A DNA stretch of 64,000 nucleotides from Streptomyces sp. B21-083. Lineage in GTDB: Bacteria > Actinomycetota > Actinomycetes > Streptomycetales > Streptomycetaceae. Where the stretch lies: assembly GCF_036898825.1 (NCBI RefSeq), contig NZ_JARUND010000001.1, positions 4,278,001 through 4,342,000 of the forward strand. The letters are read 5' to 3'. The notes beneath the pieces were generated by a model. The model was not told the DNA's origin, searched no databases, and saw only the letters and a program-made list of their open reading frames with translations. The number at the start of each line of letters is the position of its first letter. Position 1 is the stretch's first letter. Positions 38,511 through 45,770 of the stretch are shown one piece after another. The translations under genes were made by a program, and so were the position numbers.

Positions 38511-38549
38511 GCGGAATCTCAAGCGACGTTCAGTGGAGATCAGGAAGGA

Positions 38550-38589
38550 GCCGTCCCCGCGCCACGGGAAACCCGCACGCGGGGACGGC
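38550..38589 (-). terminator. Hairpin terminator
   Basis: A 12-bp perfect stem (38550-38561 with 38578-38589) downstream of the leftward two-gene unit 39218-38644. Confidence 0.7.
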
Positions 38590-38643
38590 GGTACGTCCGC
38601 CGGTCACGGCCGCCTTGTGCACGCCGTCAGACCAGTCACGTCC

Positions 38644-38844
38644 TCATGACCGATCCTCGGACCACTGCCGGTGGCACAGGCAACGACAACGGGGCACGAG
38701 CAGCAACCCCGTGGCGTGCGGCAGCGGCACATCCCTGAGTTGACGGCAGAGCACGTGCATGTCCTCGTAGCCGGGCTCGCCGGCCACCGTGTATTCAACG
38801 GACAGTGCGGGATCGCTGGTTGCCGCCCTTCCCGACGCGCTCAT
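38644..38844 (-). CDS. Small protein of unknown function
   Basis: 66 residues, Cys-rich near the C-terminus (CRCLCHRQW) and otherwise unremarkable. Its ATG overlaps the stop of the gene upstream (ATGA), so the two are cotranslated. A terminator hairpin follows. I know this pairing as a recurrent Streptomyces arrangement beside a divergent GntR regulator, with no assigned function. It may be a small metal-binding or regulatory factor. Confidence 0.65.
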   Translation of the reverse strand: MSASGRAATSDPALSVEYTVAGEPGYEDMHVLCRQLRDVPLPHATGLLLVPRCRCLCHRQWSEDRS

Positions 38845-39218
38845 GCGTTCGCCTCGACGAACAGCGGGCCGTAGCCCCCGCCGTCACCGTCCTCCTCGTC
38901 ATCGTGATCCGATCGAGGCAGCCGAGCGCCCCGGCTGTCGGCGACGCGCAGCACATCTCCGAGTACCTGCGTGACCGCCCGCAGCGCGTTCCGGAACGCG
39001 TGCTCGCCTGCCTTGCGATCGTCGAGGACGGCTCTGGCACCCGCGAGGACCTCGGCTCCGTCCCGGAGTTGGTCCGCCTCGACCTCGTCCGCGAGTCGCG
39101 ACAACAGGCCACGGGTACCGTCCGTCGACAGGAAACACGGCTTGCCCGCGTCCGTCTCCCAGGGCAACAGTCGTAGCCCCGCAGGTGGCGCGGGATCGAC
39201 ATCTCGGTCGTAACTCAC
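38841..39218 (-). CDS. Conserved protein of unknown function
   Basis: 125 residues. The N-terminus is PPAGLRLLPWETDAGKPCFLSTDG, the middle is helical (LSRLADEVEADQLRDGAEVLAGARAVLDD), and the tail is acidic (SDHDDEEDGDGGGYGPLF). No catalytic motif is recognised. It is divergent from the GntR regulator, with twin palindromes between them, so that regulator probably controls it. It is translationally coupled to the 66-residue protein. Confidence 0.75.
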   Translation of the reverse strand: MSYDRDVDPAPPAGLRLLPWETDAGKPCFLSTDGTRGLLSRLADEVEADQLRDGAEVLAGARAVLDDRKAGEHAFRNALRAVTQVLGDVLRVADSRGARLPRSDHDDEEDGDGGGYGPLFVEANA

Positions 39219-39347
39219 ACGCTCACCCCTCCCCGGCTGTCAGCGTCACGGGCATGATGAAAGCTCCCTTCCAAGGGAACCGGGGCGGTGCGTCTGCTTG
39301 GCGGTAGGGCACCGTCCCGGCATGGTCGGCCGAGTACTTCGACCTTT

Positions 39348-39408
39348 ACTGGCTCAAGCCAGTTTGTTCACAACAGCCAGGCCCGTCAAGCTACTGGCTT
39401 AAGCCAGT
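39348..39408. promoter_or_regulatory. Twin GntR operators
   Basis: ACTGGCTCAAGCCAGT at 39348-39363 and ACTGGCTTAAGCCAGT at 39393-39408. They are 16-bp palindromes differing at one base and 45 bp apart. The second ends 15 bases before the GntR ATG. Confidence 0.85.
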
Positions 39409-39423
39409 TGTTATGCTGCGGGA

Positions 39424-40191
39424 ATGACAGCCCCCGGCTCCAACCAACCGCCGAGCAGGCGCATCGCGGAGGAACTGCGAGCCGCCATCGAAGCCGGGCA
39501 CCTCGCGCCCGGCGACAAGCTGCCCTCGGAACGCGCCCTCGCACAGCGGTACGGATCCGCACGGAACACGGCCCGTGAGGCGATCCGACTCCTCGCGGAA
39601 GAAGGCCTGGTGACAGCCCGCCACGGGAGCGGCGTTTTCGTGCGGGAGCCGCAGAGGCTGTTCCGCTTCGGAAGTGACCGCTACTCGCGGAGGAACCGCG
39701 AGACCGGCCTCACCCCATTCCGCCTCGAAGCCGAACGCCAAGGAAAGGAAGCCCGTATCGACGTAGTGGGCATCGCCCGGGAACGCCCTCCTCAGGACAT
39801 CGCCGAACGCCTGAACGCCCCGGCCGACGAGGAGAGTGTGGTGCACCGGGAGAACCACTACTTCGCCGACGACGAACCCGTTCAGATCGTGTCCACCTAC
39901 CTCCGGTGGGACGAAGCACAGGACACAGCACTGACGCAGCCCAGGACCGGCAAAGACGGGATCTACGGCCGTCTCGAAGAACTCGGCCACGTCATGACCC
40001 GCGTGCGGGACGAGATCACGGCGCGCATGCCGACTCCGGCCGAAGCGGCGGTTCTCGAACTGCTTCCCGGAGTCCCGGTCCTAGAAGTCCTGCATACCAG
40101 CCTGGACCAGGAGGGAGTGCCGTTCGAGGTGTCCCGCTATGTGCATCGCGCGGACCGAACCGGCCTGCTCTACGAATTGCCTGTCGAGTGA
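39424..40191 (+). CDS. GntR/HutC-family regulator, KorSA-like
   Basis: 255 residues. The winged helix is RRIAEELRAAIEAGHLAPGDKLPSERALAQRYGSARNTAREAIRLLAEEGLVTARHGSGVFV. The C-terminal UTRA effector domain runs from about residue 95 (IDVVGIARERPPQDIAERL ... LEVLHTSLDQEGVPFEVSRYVHRADR). This layout is shared with KorSA, the repressor of the integrative element pSAM2. Two palindromes immediately upstream indicate autoregulation and control of the divergent pair at 39218-38644. Proximity to a serine recombinase suggests mobile-element ancestry. Confidence 0.88.
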   Translation: MTAPGSNQPPSRRIAEELRAAIEAGHLAPGDKLPSERALAQRYGSARNTAREAIRLLAEEGLVTARHGSGVFVREPQRLFRFGSDRYSRRNRETGLTPFRLEAERQGKEARIDVVGIARERPPQDIAERLNAPADEESVVHRENHYFADDEPVQIVSTYLRWDEAQDTALTQPRTGKDGIYGRLEELGHVMTRVRDEITARMPTPAEAAVLELLPGVPVLEVLHTSLDQEGVPFEVSRYVHRADRTGLLYELPVE

Positions 40192-40364
40192 ACGCCCCCG
40201 AACTCTCACAGTTGTCTCTTTCGCGGTCTCGCAAGAGGGACATCGACCTCTGGGCCCGCCAGGTGCCGTCGGAGACGCTGATCAGGAGCCTGGCCGCCGC
40301 CCGAACCAGCCCACAGCCAGTTCGATGCATCAGGACAGCAACTCGGCGTCCGTCTGATCCGACA

Positions 40365-40781
40365 TCAACGCGTTGTGCCCTCTGCCCACTCCAAGATCTC
40401 TACGGCGCCCCGGCGGACAGCCGCGTCCGGGTCCTGAGCGAGCTGCCCGCACACTGCCGCGACATCCGGCCCGCTCTCGGGTCCCGCGAGCGCGTCAAGC
40501 ACCCCGGTCTGCATCCAGTCGCCATGGCTGTCGTCGGCCCCGGCTGCCGCGAGAGCGATGAGCCTTATGGAGGCCACGGTCCCGACGCGAGCCAGGGCCT
40601 CTGCCGTCTGCCGGGTCACAGCCGTGTCCGCGACGTCCAACAGCAGACCCACCAACGCTTCCCCAGCCACAGGAACATCCGCGAACGACGCAAGATCACG
40701 CCCAGCACGGGCACGCTGCGACCACGAAGGGGGCAGAGCCCCGTCCAGGGCCACCTGCAACCCACTCATCACGTCCGACAT
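40365..40781 (-). CDS. Small HEAT-repeat-like protein
   Basis: 138 residues, helical and Ala/Leu-rich. Segments such as TAVTRQTAEALARVGTVASIRLIALAAA and PDAAVRRGAVEILEWAEGTTR have the spacing of HEAT/Armadillo-type repeats. No catalytic residues are seen. Similar small HEAT-like proteins often appear in Streptomyces accessory islands without known function. It stands alone on the minus strand between the GntR and GNAT genes. Confidence 0.7.
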   Translation of the reverse strand: MSDVMSGLQVALDGALPPSWSQRARAGRDLASFADVPVAGEALVGLLLDVADTAVTRQTAEALARVGTVASIRLIALAAAGADDSHGDWMQTGVLDALAGPESGPDVAAVCGQLAQDPDAAVRRGAVEILEWAEGTTR

Positions 40782-40881
40782 GACCAGACAGTCTCACGCC
40801 CCACCGAGAACACCGAGCCCGGACCGAAGCCCCCTGCCCGCTGGGCGTAGGAACATAGAGGCACCCTCGTAGGAGGCAAGC

Positions 40882-41394
40882 ATGGACATCGCCGTCATCC
40901 GTCTCTTCGAAGCGACAGATCTTCCCGGCGCGGCAACAGCCTTGATGGAGGTACACGCCACCGACGGATACCCGGTCGAAGGCGTGGCCCATCCTGAGGC
41001 ATGGCTGCGGTCTGACGGTGTGCTGGCGTCCTGGGTCGCGGAGGCGGAGCAGAGGATCGTCGGCCACATCGCGGTGATGCGGCCGGACGACGTGGACGCG
41101 GTTTCCCTCTGGGCCGGGCAGAGCGGGGCCGACGAACAGCACATCGCGGTGCTGGCCCGCCTCTTCGTCGTCAGGGGCGCACGGAAACAGGCTCTGGGTG
41201 AACGGCTGGTCCGGACAGCCATGGACTACGGGCAGCGCCACAACCGCCGCCTGGTACTGGACGTCATGGTCAAGGACACAGCAGCCATCCGCCTCTACGA
41301 GCGCCTCGGCTGGCGCAGGACCGGCCGGGCCGCGCACCACTTCGGCGCAGGGCAGCACATCGAGGCGATCTGCTTCGTGGCTCCCGGCGCCTGA
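40882..41394 (+). CDS. GNAT acetyltransferase
   Basis: 170 residues. IRLFEATDLPGAATALMEVH opens the fold. The acetyl-CoA-binding stretch is ARLFVVRGARKQALGERLVRTAMDYGQ, where the usual R/Q-x-x-G-x-G/A reads RKQALG. AAIRLYERLGWRRTGRAAHHF is the family C-terminus. It is a small-molecule or peptide N-acetyltransferase with unknown acceptor. A ribosome site GGAGG precedes ATG 40882. Confidence 0.87.
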   Translation: MDIAVIRLFEATDLPGAATALMEVHATDGYPVEGVAHPEAWLRSDGVLASWVAEAEQRIVGHIAVMRPDDVDAVSLWAGQSGADEQHIAVLARLFVVRGARKQALGERLVRTAMDYGQRHNRRLVLDVMVKDTAAIRLYERLGWRRTGRAAHHFGAGQHIEAICFVAPGA

Positions 41395-41455
41395 CCCGGC
41401 GTTCTCGCCCGATCCAGCGCTTCTTTCGAACTAACGACCCGCCCGAGGACGGTAC

Positions 41456-41578
41456 TCAGGCCGCCGCCACCCCCACCACCACAACGACCGGCCGCCGCCT
41501 CCGTATCACCAGCGCCATCAACGCCGGCGCCGCCGCGCACAGTACCCCCGACGCGTACTAGACCACGCCGTACGAGCC
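41456..41578 (-). pseudogene. MFS transporter C-terminal remnant, copy B
   Basis: The same transporter tail as copy A at 38344, with a handful of substitutions, one three-base insertion, and TGG changed to TAG in the DVVWY segment. The similarity ends at 41578, about 80 bases before the serine recombinase gene, as if cut there. Confidence 0.72.
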
Positions 41579-41658
41579 AATTGTGCCGCGCGACCAGCGG
41601 GACTTGTGGTAAATGTTTGGGGCGTTAGTCAGGTAAGAAGCAAGGGGGGCCATCACAG

Positions 41659-43065
41659 ATGGATGTCACCGTCTACGTACGACTCAGCCTCGATCAGCAC
41701 GGCGATGAACTGGGCGTGAAGCGTCAGGAGGAAGAGTGTCGGGCGTTCGCCGCAGCCCGTGGCTGGACCGTGCGAGAAGTGATCGCGGACAACGACGTCA
41801 GCGCCACCTCGGGCAAGGTCCGGCCGGGGTTCGAGCGGCTGTTGGCGTCCAAGCCGAAGGCGATCCTCTGCTGGCACACTGACCGGCTCCTGCGCAAGAC
41901 GGAAGACCTGTTGCGAGTGATCGCCCTCGGGAGCAACGTCCACGCCATTCACGCCGGACACCTTGACCTCGCAACTCCGGCCGGTCGGGCCACGGCCAAG
42001 ACGGTCACGGCGTGGGCGGAGTACGAGGGCGAGCAGAAGGCACTACGGCAGAAGGCGTCGAACCTTCAGGCGGCGAAGAACGGCAAACCGCACAAGGCGG
42101 GCTTGCGGACCTTCGGATACGCCGACGACTACGTGACCGTGGTCGAGGACGAGGCGGAAGCGATCCGCAAGGGCGCCGAGATGGTCCTTCAGGGCGAGAC
42201 CCTGGCGGCTGTCGCCCGCTACTGGACCGGCCTCGGTCTGCTCGCTCCTCGCTCGACGTCCGGCACTGCGAAGGGCGAGGCGAAGGGGTGGGGCGTAGGC
42301 GGGGTGAAGAAGGTCCTCGTCTCCCCTCGGTACATCGCTCAGTCCACCTACCGGGGCGAGGTGATGGGCGTGGGCCGGTGGCCCGCGATTCTGGACGAGG
42401 CGACGCACTATGACATCGTGTCGGCGCTGACGAATCCCAAGCGGTTCACGGGTGGCGCACGTACTGGATCGGCCCCTCAGACGCTGCTCGCCGGACTGGC
42501 TACGTGTGAGCGGTGCGGGGAGTCCGTGCGGGGCGGCATGTATCGCGGGACCCCGGTCTACCGCTGCGGACAGAAGCACGTGCGGGTGCCTCGGGAGCTG
42601 GCCGACAAGCGAGCCAGTAACGCCGTCCTGGCGAGGCTCGTCTTCCCTGATTTCCTGCCCTGGGTCCTGGCCGCTCGACGGGAGCAGGGAGACGACTCGG
42701 CTCACCTTCTACAGGAAGCACAGACCCTGCGGGAACGGCTCGACGGGTTGGCTGTGGCTTACGCCTTGGGGTCGATCACACTGTCGCAGATGACTGCCGG
42801 TACCGAGGCGATCCGGGCCAGGCTGGACACGATCAATGAAGAGCTCTCCGGTGTCACTGGCCTCCCCCCGATCGATCCCGTGTCTGGCATCGCTGGCCTG
42901 ATTCAGGACTGGCCGAACACTCCACTGCGCGTACGTCGAGCGTGGGTCAAGTTCGTCACCACGATCACGATGCACTCGAACGGCTTTAAGAAGGCGGCGA
43001 AGATGACTGTGGACGATTACATGTCCGTGGAGTGGAACCACACCGCCGACGAACCCGTCGCGTAG
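41659..43065 (+). CDS. Large serine recombinase (integrase)
   Basis: 468 residues. The resolvase-type catalytic domain begins VTVYVRLSLDQ with the nucleophilic Ser, then GVKRQEEECRAFAAARGW, VSATSGKVRPGFERLL and AILCWHTDRLLRKTEDL. The recombinase domain follows (GKPHKAGLRTFGYADD ... WGVGGVKKVLVSPRYIAQ), then a zinc ribbon (CERCGESVRGGMYRGTPVYRCGQKHV) and a coiled-coil-like segment (HLLQEAQTLRERLDGLA). This is the phage/ICE integrase layout. Catalytic residues look intact. No structural, replication or transfer genes accompany it, so the element is minimal or eroded. Confidence 0.93.
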   Translation: MDVTVYVRLSLDQHGDELGVKRQEEECRAFAAARGWTVREVIADNDVSATSGKVRPGFERLLASKPKAILCWHTDRLLRKTEDLLRVIALGSNVHAIHAGHLDLATPAGRATAKTVTAWAEYEGEQKALRQKASNLQAAKNGKPHKAGLRTFGYADDYVTVVEDEAEAIRKGAEMVLQGETLAAVARYWTGLGLLAPRSTSGTAKGEAKGWGVGGVKKVLVSPRYIAQSTYRGEVMGVGRWPAILDEATHYDIVSALTNPKRFTGGARTGSAPQTLLAGLATCERCGESVRGGMYRGTPVYRCGQKHVRVPRELADKRASNAVLARLVFPDFLPWVLAARREQGDDSAHLLQEAQTLRERLDGLAVAYALGSITLSQMTAGTEAIRARLDTINEELSGVTGLPPIDPVSGIAGLIQDWPNTPLRVRRAWVKFVTTITMHSNGFKKAAKMTVDDYMSVEWNHTADEPVA

Positions 43066-43226
43066 CCTGCCCGCTCGACTCGCGCCCCACTCTCACCCGA
43101 GCGCGAGGCTACGCCGTGCCACCACTGCCGTCAGGGCATCGCCTCCGTTGAACACCTCCGTGGGAGAAGTGGAGTTGAAGCAAGTGCGCATTGCTCGCCA
43201 TGCAGAGCTCGCCGTACTGTGATCGG

Positions 43227-43536
43227 GTGGCAACCTTCAACCAGGCCAACCAAACCGTCGGCGTTCAGCACAACGCCGAGAACATGATCGTCGGAACGCC
43301 GACCTCGATGGCGGATCTTGCTGCTGGGCTGAACGCCCTCCTGGGGGCAAGCGCAGCGGATGGAGCCACCCCTGCCTCCCGAGGCGCAGGCTGAGCTGGA
43401 AGCCGCCCGTGATGCCGCAGTGTCTGGCGACACCGCAGAGACGGGAGGGCGGCTGCGACGGGTCCTTGAGATGGGCAGCCTGGCCACGGGCATCGGGAGC
43501 CAGGTCGCCGCCATGCTTGGGGCGCTTGGTGGGTGA
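43227..43536 (+). pseudogene. Small motif-bearing protein, frameshifted
   Basis: From GTG 43227 the frame reads VATFNQANQTVGVQHNAENMIVG and MADLAAGLNALLG, then diverges. The continuation EAQAELEAARDAAVSGDTAETGGRL to GSQVAAMLGALGG lies in another frame and ends at 43536. A run of five G bases near 43350 marks the slip; one G fewer would join the two parts as LLGQAQRMEPPLPPEAQAE. It is either a real frameshift or a sequencing error. The N-terminal motif is repeated in the next protein. Confidence 0.6.
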
Positions 43537-44089
43537 AGCCAGATTCCACCAGCAGAATCAGTACGTAGGTCAGCAGTTCAACGCCGATCACCAGGAGTTT
43601 GCGGGCGCGAGGGTCAGCAACGACTACACCGTCGTGGGCAGTCTTATGACCGTCAACAACTACACCGACCCCGTGGGTGCAGAGCATTGCCGTACCGCCG
43701 TCGACGTGTACTTGATGCTGTGGCAACTTGTCGAGTTCGCAGTCAATTTTCGGAAGATCCCAGAGACAAACAAAAGTAAGGGAGATCAGAGCCGCGAGTT
43801 CCGGTCGCTGATGGACGAGTTGGAGGAGGTCGTCGGCAAGGTCGATCCATGCCTCCGTCGGCTGTACGCCGTAACAGGATCAGATGGCCCAGCATTGGAG
43901 ATCGCCGAGAGGATCATCTGGATCCAGTGCATTGCCATGATGGTGGCAAATGCGCAGGCTACGGGCAGACCCATGGAGCCGAACGAGGTCCAGCATCTGG
44001 AAACCTGGCCTTCAAGTACGTCTTTGTGGCGCCACTTGCGGCCCCTTCACGACGAATTCCGGGCCCTGGCCATCAATCGTGGTCAATGA
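43529..44089 (+). CDS. Protein with N-Q-x-V-G-x-Q-x-N N-terminal motif, unknown function
   Basis: 186 residues from GTG 43529, which overlaps the previous stop. The N-terminus VGEARFHQQNQYVGQQFNAD then NDYTVVGSLMTVNNYTD is a polar, beta-like Gln/Asn pattern. From ~residue 50 it becomes a helical domain (RTAVDVYLMLWQLVEFAVNF, LMDELEEVVGKVDPCLRRLYAV, IAERIIWIQCIAMMVANAQ). I do not recognise the family. The shared motif and overlap with the preceding frame suggest a two-subunit system carried next to the recombinase. Confidence 0.7.
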   Translation: MGEARFHQQNQYVGQQFNADHQEFAGARVSNDYTVVGSLMTVNNYTDPVGAEHCRTAVDVYLMLWQLVEFAVNFRKIPETNKSKGDQSREFRSLMDELEEVVGKVDPCLRRLYAVTGSDGPALEIAERIIWIQCIAMMVANAQATGRPMEPNEVQHLETWPSSTSLWRHLRPLHDEFRALAINRGQ

Positions 44090-44207
44090 GGATACACTCA
44101 CCACGGCCCGTGCCAGGAAGGCGAAGGGCGAGAGCGTGAGTTCCATCGCCAAGGCCATGGGAATCTCCCGTGCCACTCTGTACGGCCACCTCGTCGAGAG
44201 CGACTGA
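44079..44207 (+). pseudogene. Resolvase C-terminal helix-turn-helix fragment
   Basis: The last 42 residues, VVNEDTLTTARARKAKGESV then SSIAKAMGISRATLYGHLVESD, match the C-terminal HTH of Hin/Tn3-type resolvases. The catalytic N-terminus is absent. It overlaps the end of the preceding gene by 11 bases. It is most likely a truncated resolvase, although a free-standing mini-HTH protein is possible. Confidence 0.6.
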
Positions 44208-44228
44208 GACAGGCGCGCAGCCGCACGG

Positions 44229-44370
44229 TCAGGCCGCCAAGGCACGGACAAACATCGTGCCCACGGTCCCGCCCTCTGGCGGGTAGATAAGAGACACCCA
44301 CACGTCAGAGAAGCCGTGCCCCGTCAGGATGCGCCCCCACTCATCACACTGCAGTGAGGGATCGGGGCGC
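44229..44370 (-). pseudogene. Methyltransferase-like C-terminal scrap
   Basis: The minus-strand frame ending at 44229 reads EWGRILTGHGFSDVWVSLIY followed by PPEGGTVGTMFVRALAA, which looks like the final strands of a SAM-dependent methyltransferase. Upstream of ~44370 the frame runs antisense to the AraC fragment and is meaningless. Low certainty on family. Confidence 0.35.
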
Positions 44371-44374
44371 TCCC

Positions 44375-44714
44375 CTGCAAGAAACAGCGGGAGCCGCCCG
44401 TTCGGGCACTCGGCCGCCTCCACGAACCGCTCCAGCTGCGGGACATGGCGGAGCAGGAGTCCATGTCGGTACGTACGTTCACACGCCGGTTCCGTGAGGA
44501 GGTCGGCGTCAGCCCCGGCCAGTGGCTCACCCAGCAGCGTGTGGAGCGGGCCCGACACCTGCTGGAGTCCACCGACCTGTCCGTCGACCAGGTGGCCCGT
44601 GACGCGGGGTTCGGCACGGCCCAGTCGATGCGGCAGCACCTGCAGTCTGCGCTCGGGGTCACACCGACCGCGTATCGCCGTACGTTCCGGGCGACGTCCC
44701 CCGTCCGCCAGTAA
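44375..44714 (+). pseudogene. AraC/GlxA-type regulator, C-terminal fragment
   Basis: The reading LGRLHEPLQLRDMAEQESMS then VRTFTRRFREEVGVSPGQWL, RARHLLESTDLSVDQVARDAGF and the closing LQSALGVTPTAYRRTF is a complete double helix-turn-helix of the AraC family in the GlxA-like form. The N-terminal DJ-1/PfpI-like domain is missing, and the frame starts at a junction with an unrelated minus-strand fragment. Confidence 0.75.
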
Positions 44715-44720
44715 CCGCGC

Positions 44721-45770
44721 TCAGAACGTCAGCACACCTCGCGCGACGCGCCCCGCCTCCGCGTCCCCGACCGCCTTCTCGAAGTCCTCGACCGGGTACG
44801 TCTCCGTCACCAACTCGTCGAGCAGCAGGCGCCCTTCGCGGTACAGGTCGGCGTACAGCGCGATGTCCCGCTGGGGGCGCGAGGACCCGTAACGGCAGCC
44901 GAGGATCGACTTGTCCAGGTACATCGACGAGACGAGGAAGGACGCCTCGGCGGTCGAGGGCGGTACGCCGAGCAGGATCGCCTGGCCGTGCCGGTCGAGC
45001 AGATCGACTGCCTGGCGGACGAGTTCGACCCTGCCGACGCACTCGAAGACATGGTCCGCGCCCGTCGGCAGCACCTCCCGCACGCCCTCCGTCGAGGTCA
45101 GGAAGTGGGTCGCGCCGAACCGCCGCGCCACCGCCTCCTTCGCCGGGTTCGCGTCCACGGCGACGATCCGCAGGGCGCCCGCGATCCGCGCGCCCTGGAG
45201 GACGTTGAGCCCGACCCCGCCCGTACCGATGACCACGACGCTGTCCCCGCGGTCGACGCGGGCCCGGTTGAGCACGGCGCCCACCCCGGTCAGCACCCCG
45301 CAGCCGATGAGCGCGGCGGACGGCATCGGGATGTCCTCGGGTATCCGCACCGCCTGAACGGCCTTCACCACCGTCCGCTCCGCGAAGGCCGAGTTGGACG
45401 CGAACTGGAACACCGGCCGCCCACCCCGCGAGAACGGCCGCCCGGGCCGCCCGATCGCCTGCCGGCACATGGTCGGCCGCCCCCGGTCGCACTCCGCGCA
45501 CGCACCGCAGTTCGCGAGCGTCGACAGCGCCACATGGTCCCCGGACGCCACATGGGTGACACCGGCCCCGACCGCCTCCACCACGCCCGCGCCCTCGTGC
45601 CCGAGGACGACAGGAACGGGGAAGGGGATGGTCCCGTCCACCACGGAGAGATCGCTGTGGCACAACCCCGCCGCCCCGATCGCCACCAGCACCTCTCCGG
45701 GGCCCGGATCCCGCACCTCCAGATCATCGACGACCTGTATCTGCTTCCCGTCGAACAGCACACCGCGCAT
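44721..45770 (-). CDS. Zinc-dependent alcohol dehydrogenase, class III-like
   Basis: 349 residues, MDR family. Catalytic zinc ligands are in GLCHSDLSV and VLGHEGAGVVEAVG; structural zinc Cys4 is NCGACAECDRGRPTMC. The NAD motif is VVIGTGGVGLNVLQGARIAGA. The form resembles the alcohol/formaldehyde dehydrogenase group used in actinobacterial steroid and alcohol oxidation. ATG 45770 overlaps the stop of the acyl-CoA dehydrogenase upstream (TGATG), making this the third gene of the 47943-44721 operon. Confidence 0.92.
   Translation of the reverse strand: MRGVLFDGKQIQVVDDLEVRDPGPGEVLVAIGAAGLCHSDLSVVDGTIPFPVPVVLGHEGAGVVEAVGAGVTHVASGDHVALSTLANCGACAECDRGRPTMCRQAIGRPGRPFSRGGRPVFQFASNSAFAERTVVKAVQAVRIPEDIPMPSAALIGCGVLTGVGAVLNRARVDRGDSVVVIGTGGVGLNVLQGARIAGALRIVAVDANPAKEAVARRFGATHFLTSTEGVREVLPTGADHVFECVGRVELVRQAVDLLDRHGQAILLGVPPSTAEASFLVSSMYLDKSILGCRYGSSRPQRDIALYADLYREGRLLLDELVTETYPVEDFEKAVGDAEAGRVARGVLTF

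Noticed and set aside
39424..43065. A complete integrative conjugative element or prophage
   Set aside because: Only a regulator and a recombinase are present; no Rep, TraB-like translocase, excisionase or phage structural genes were found.
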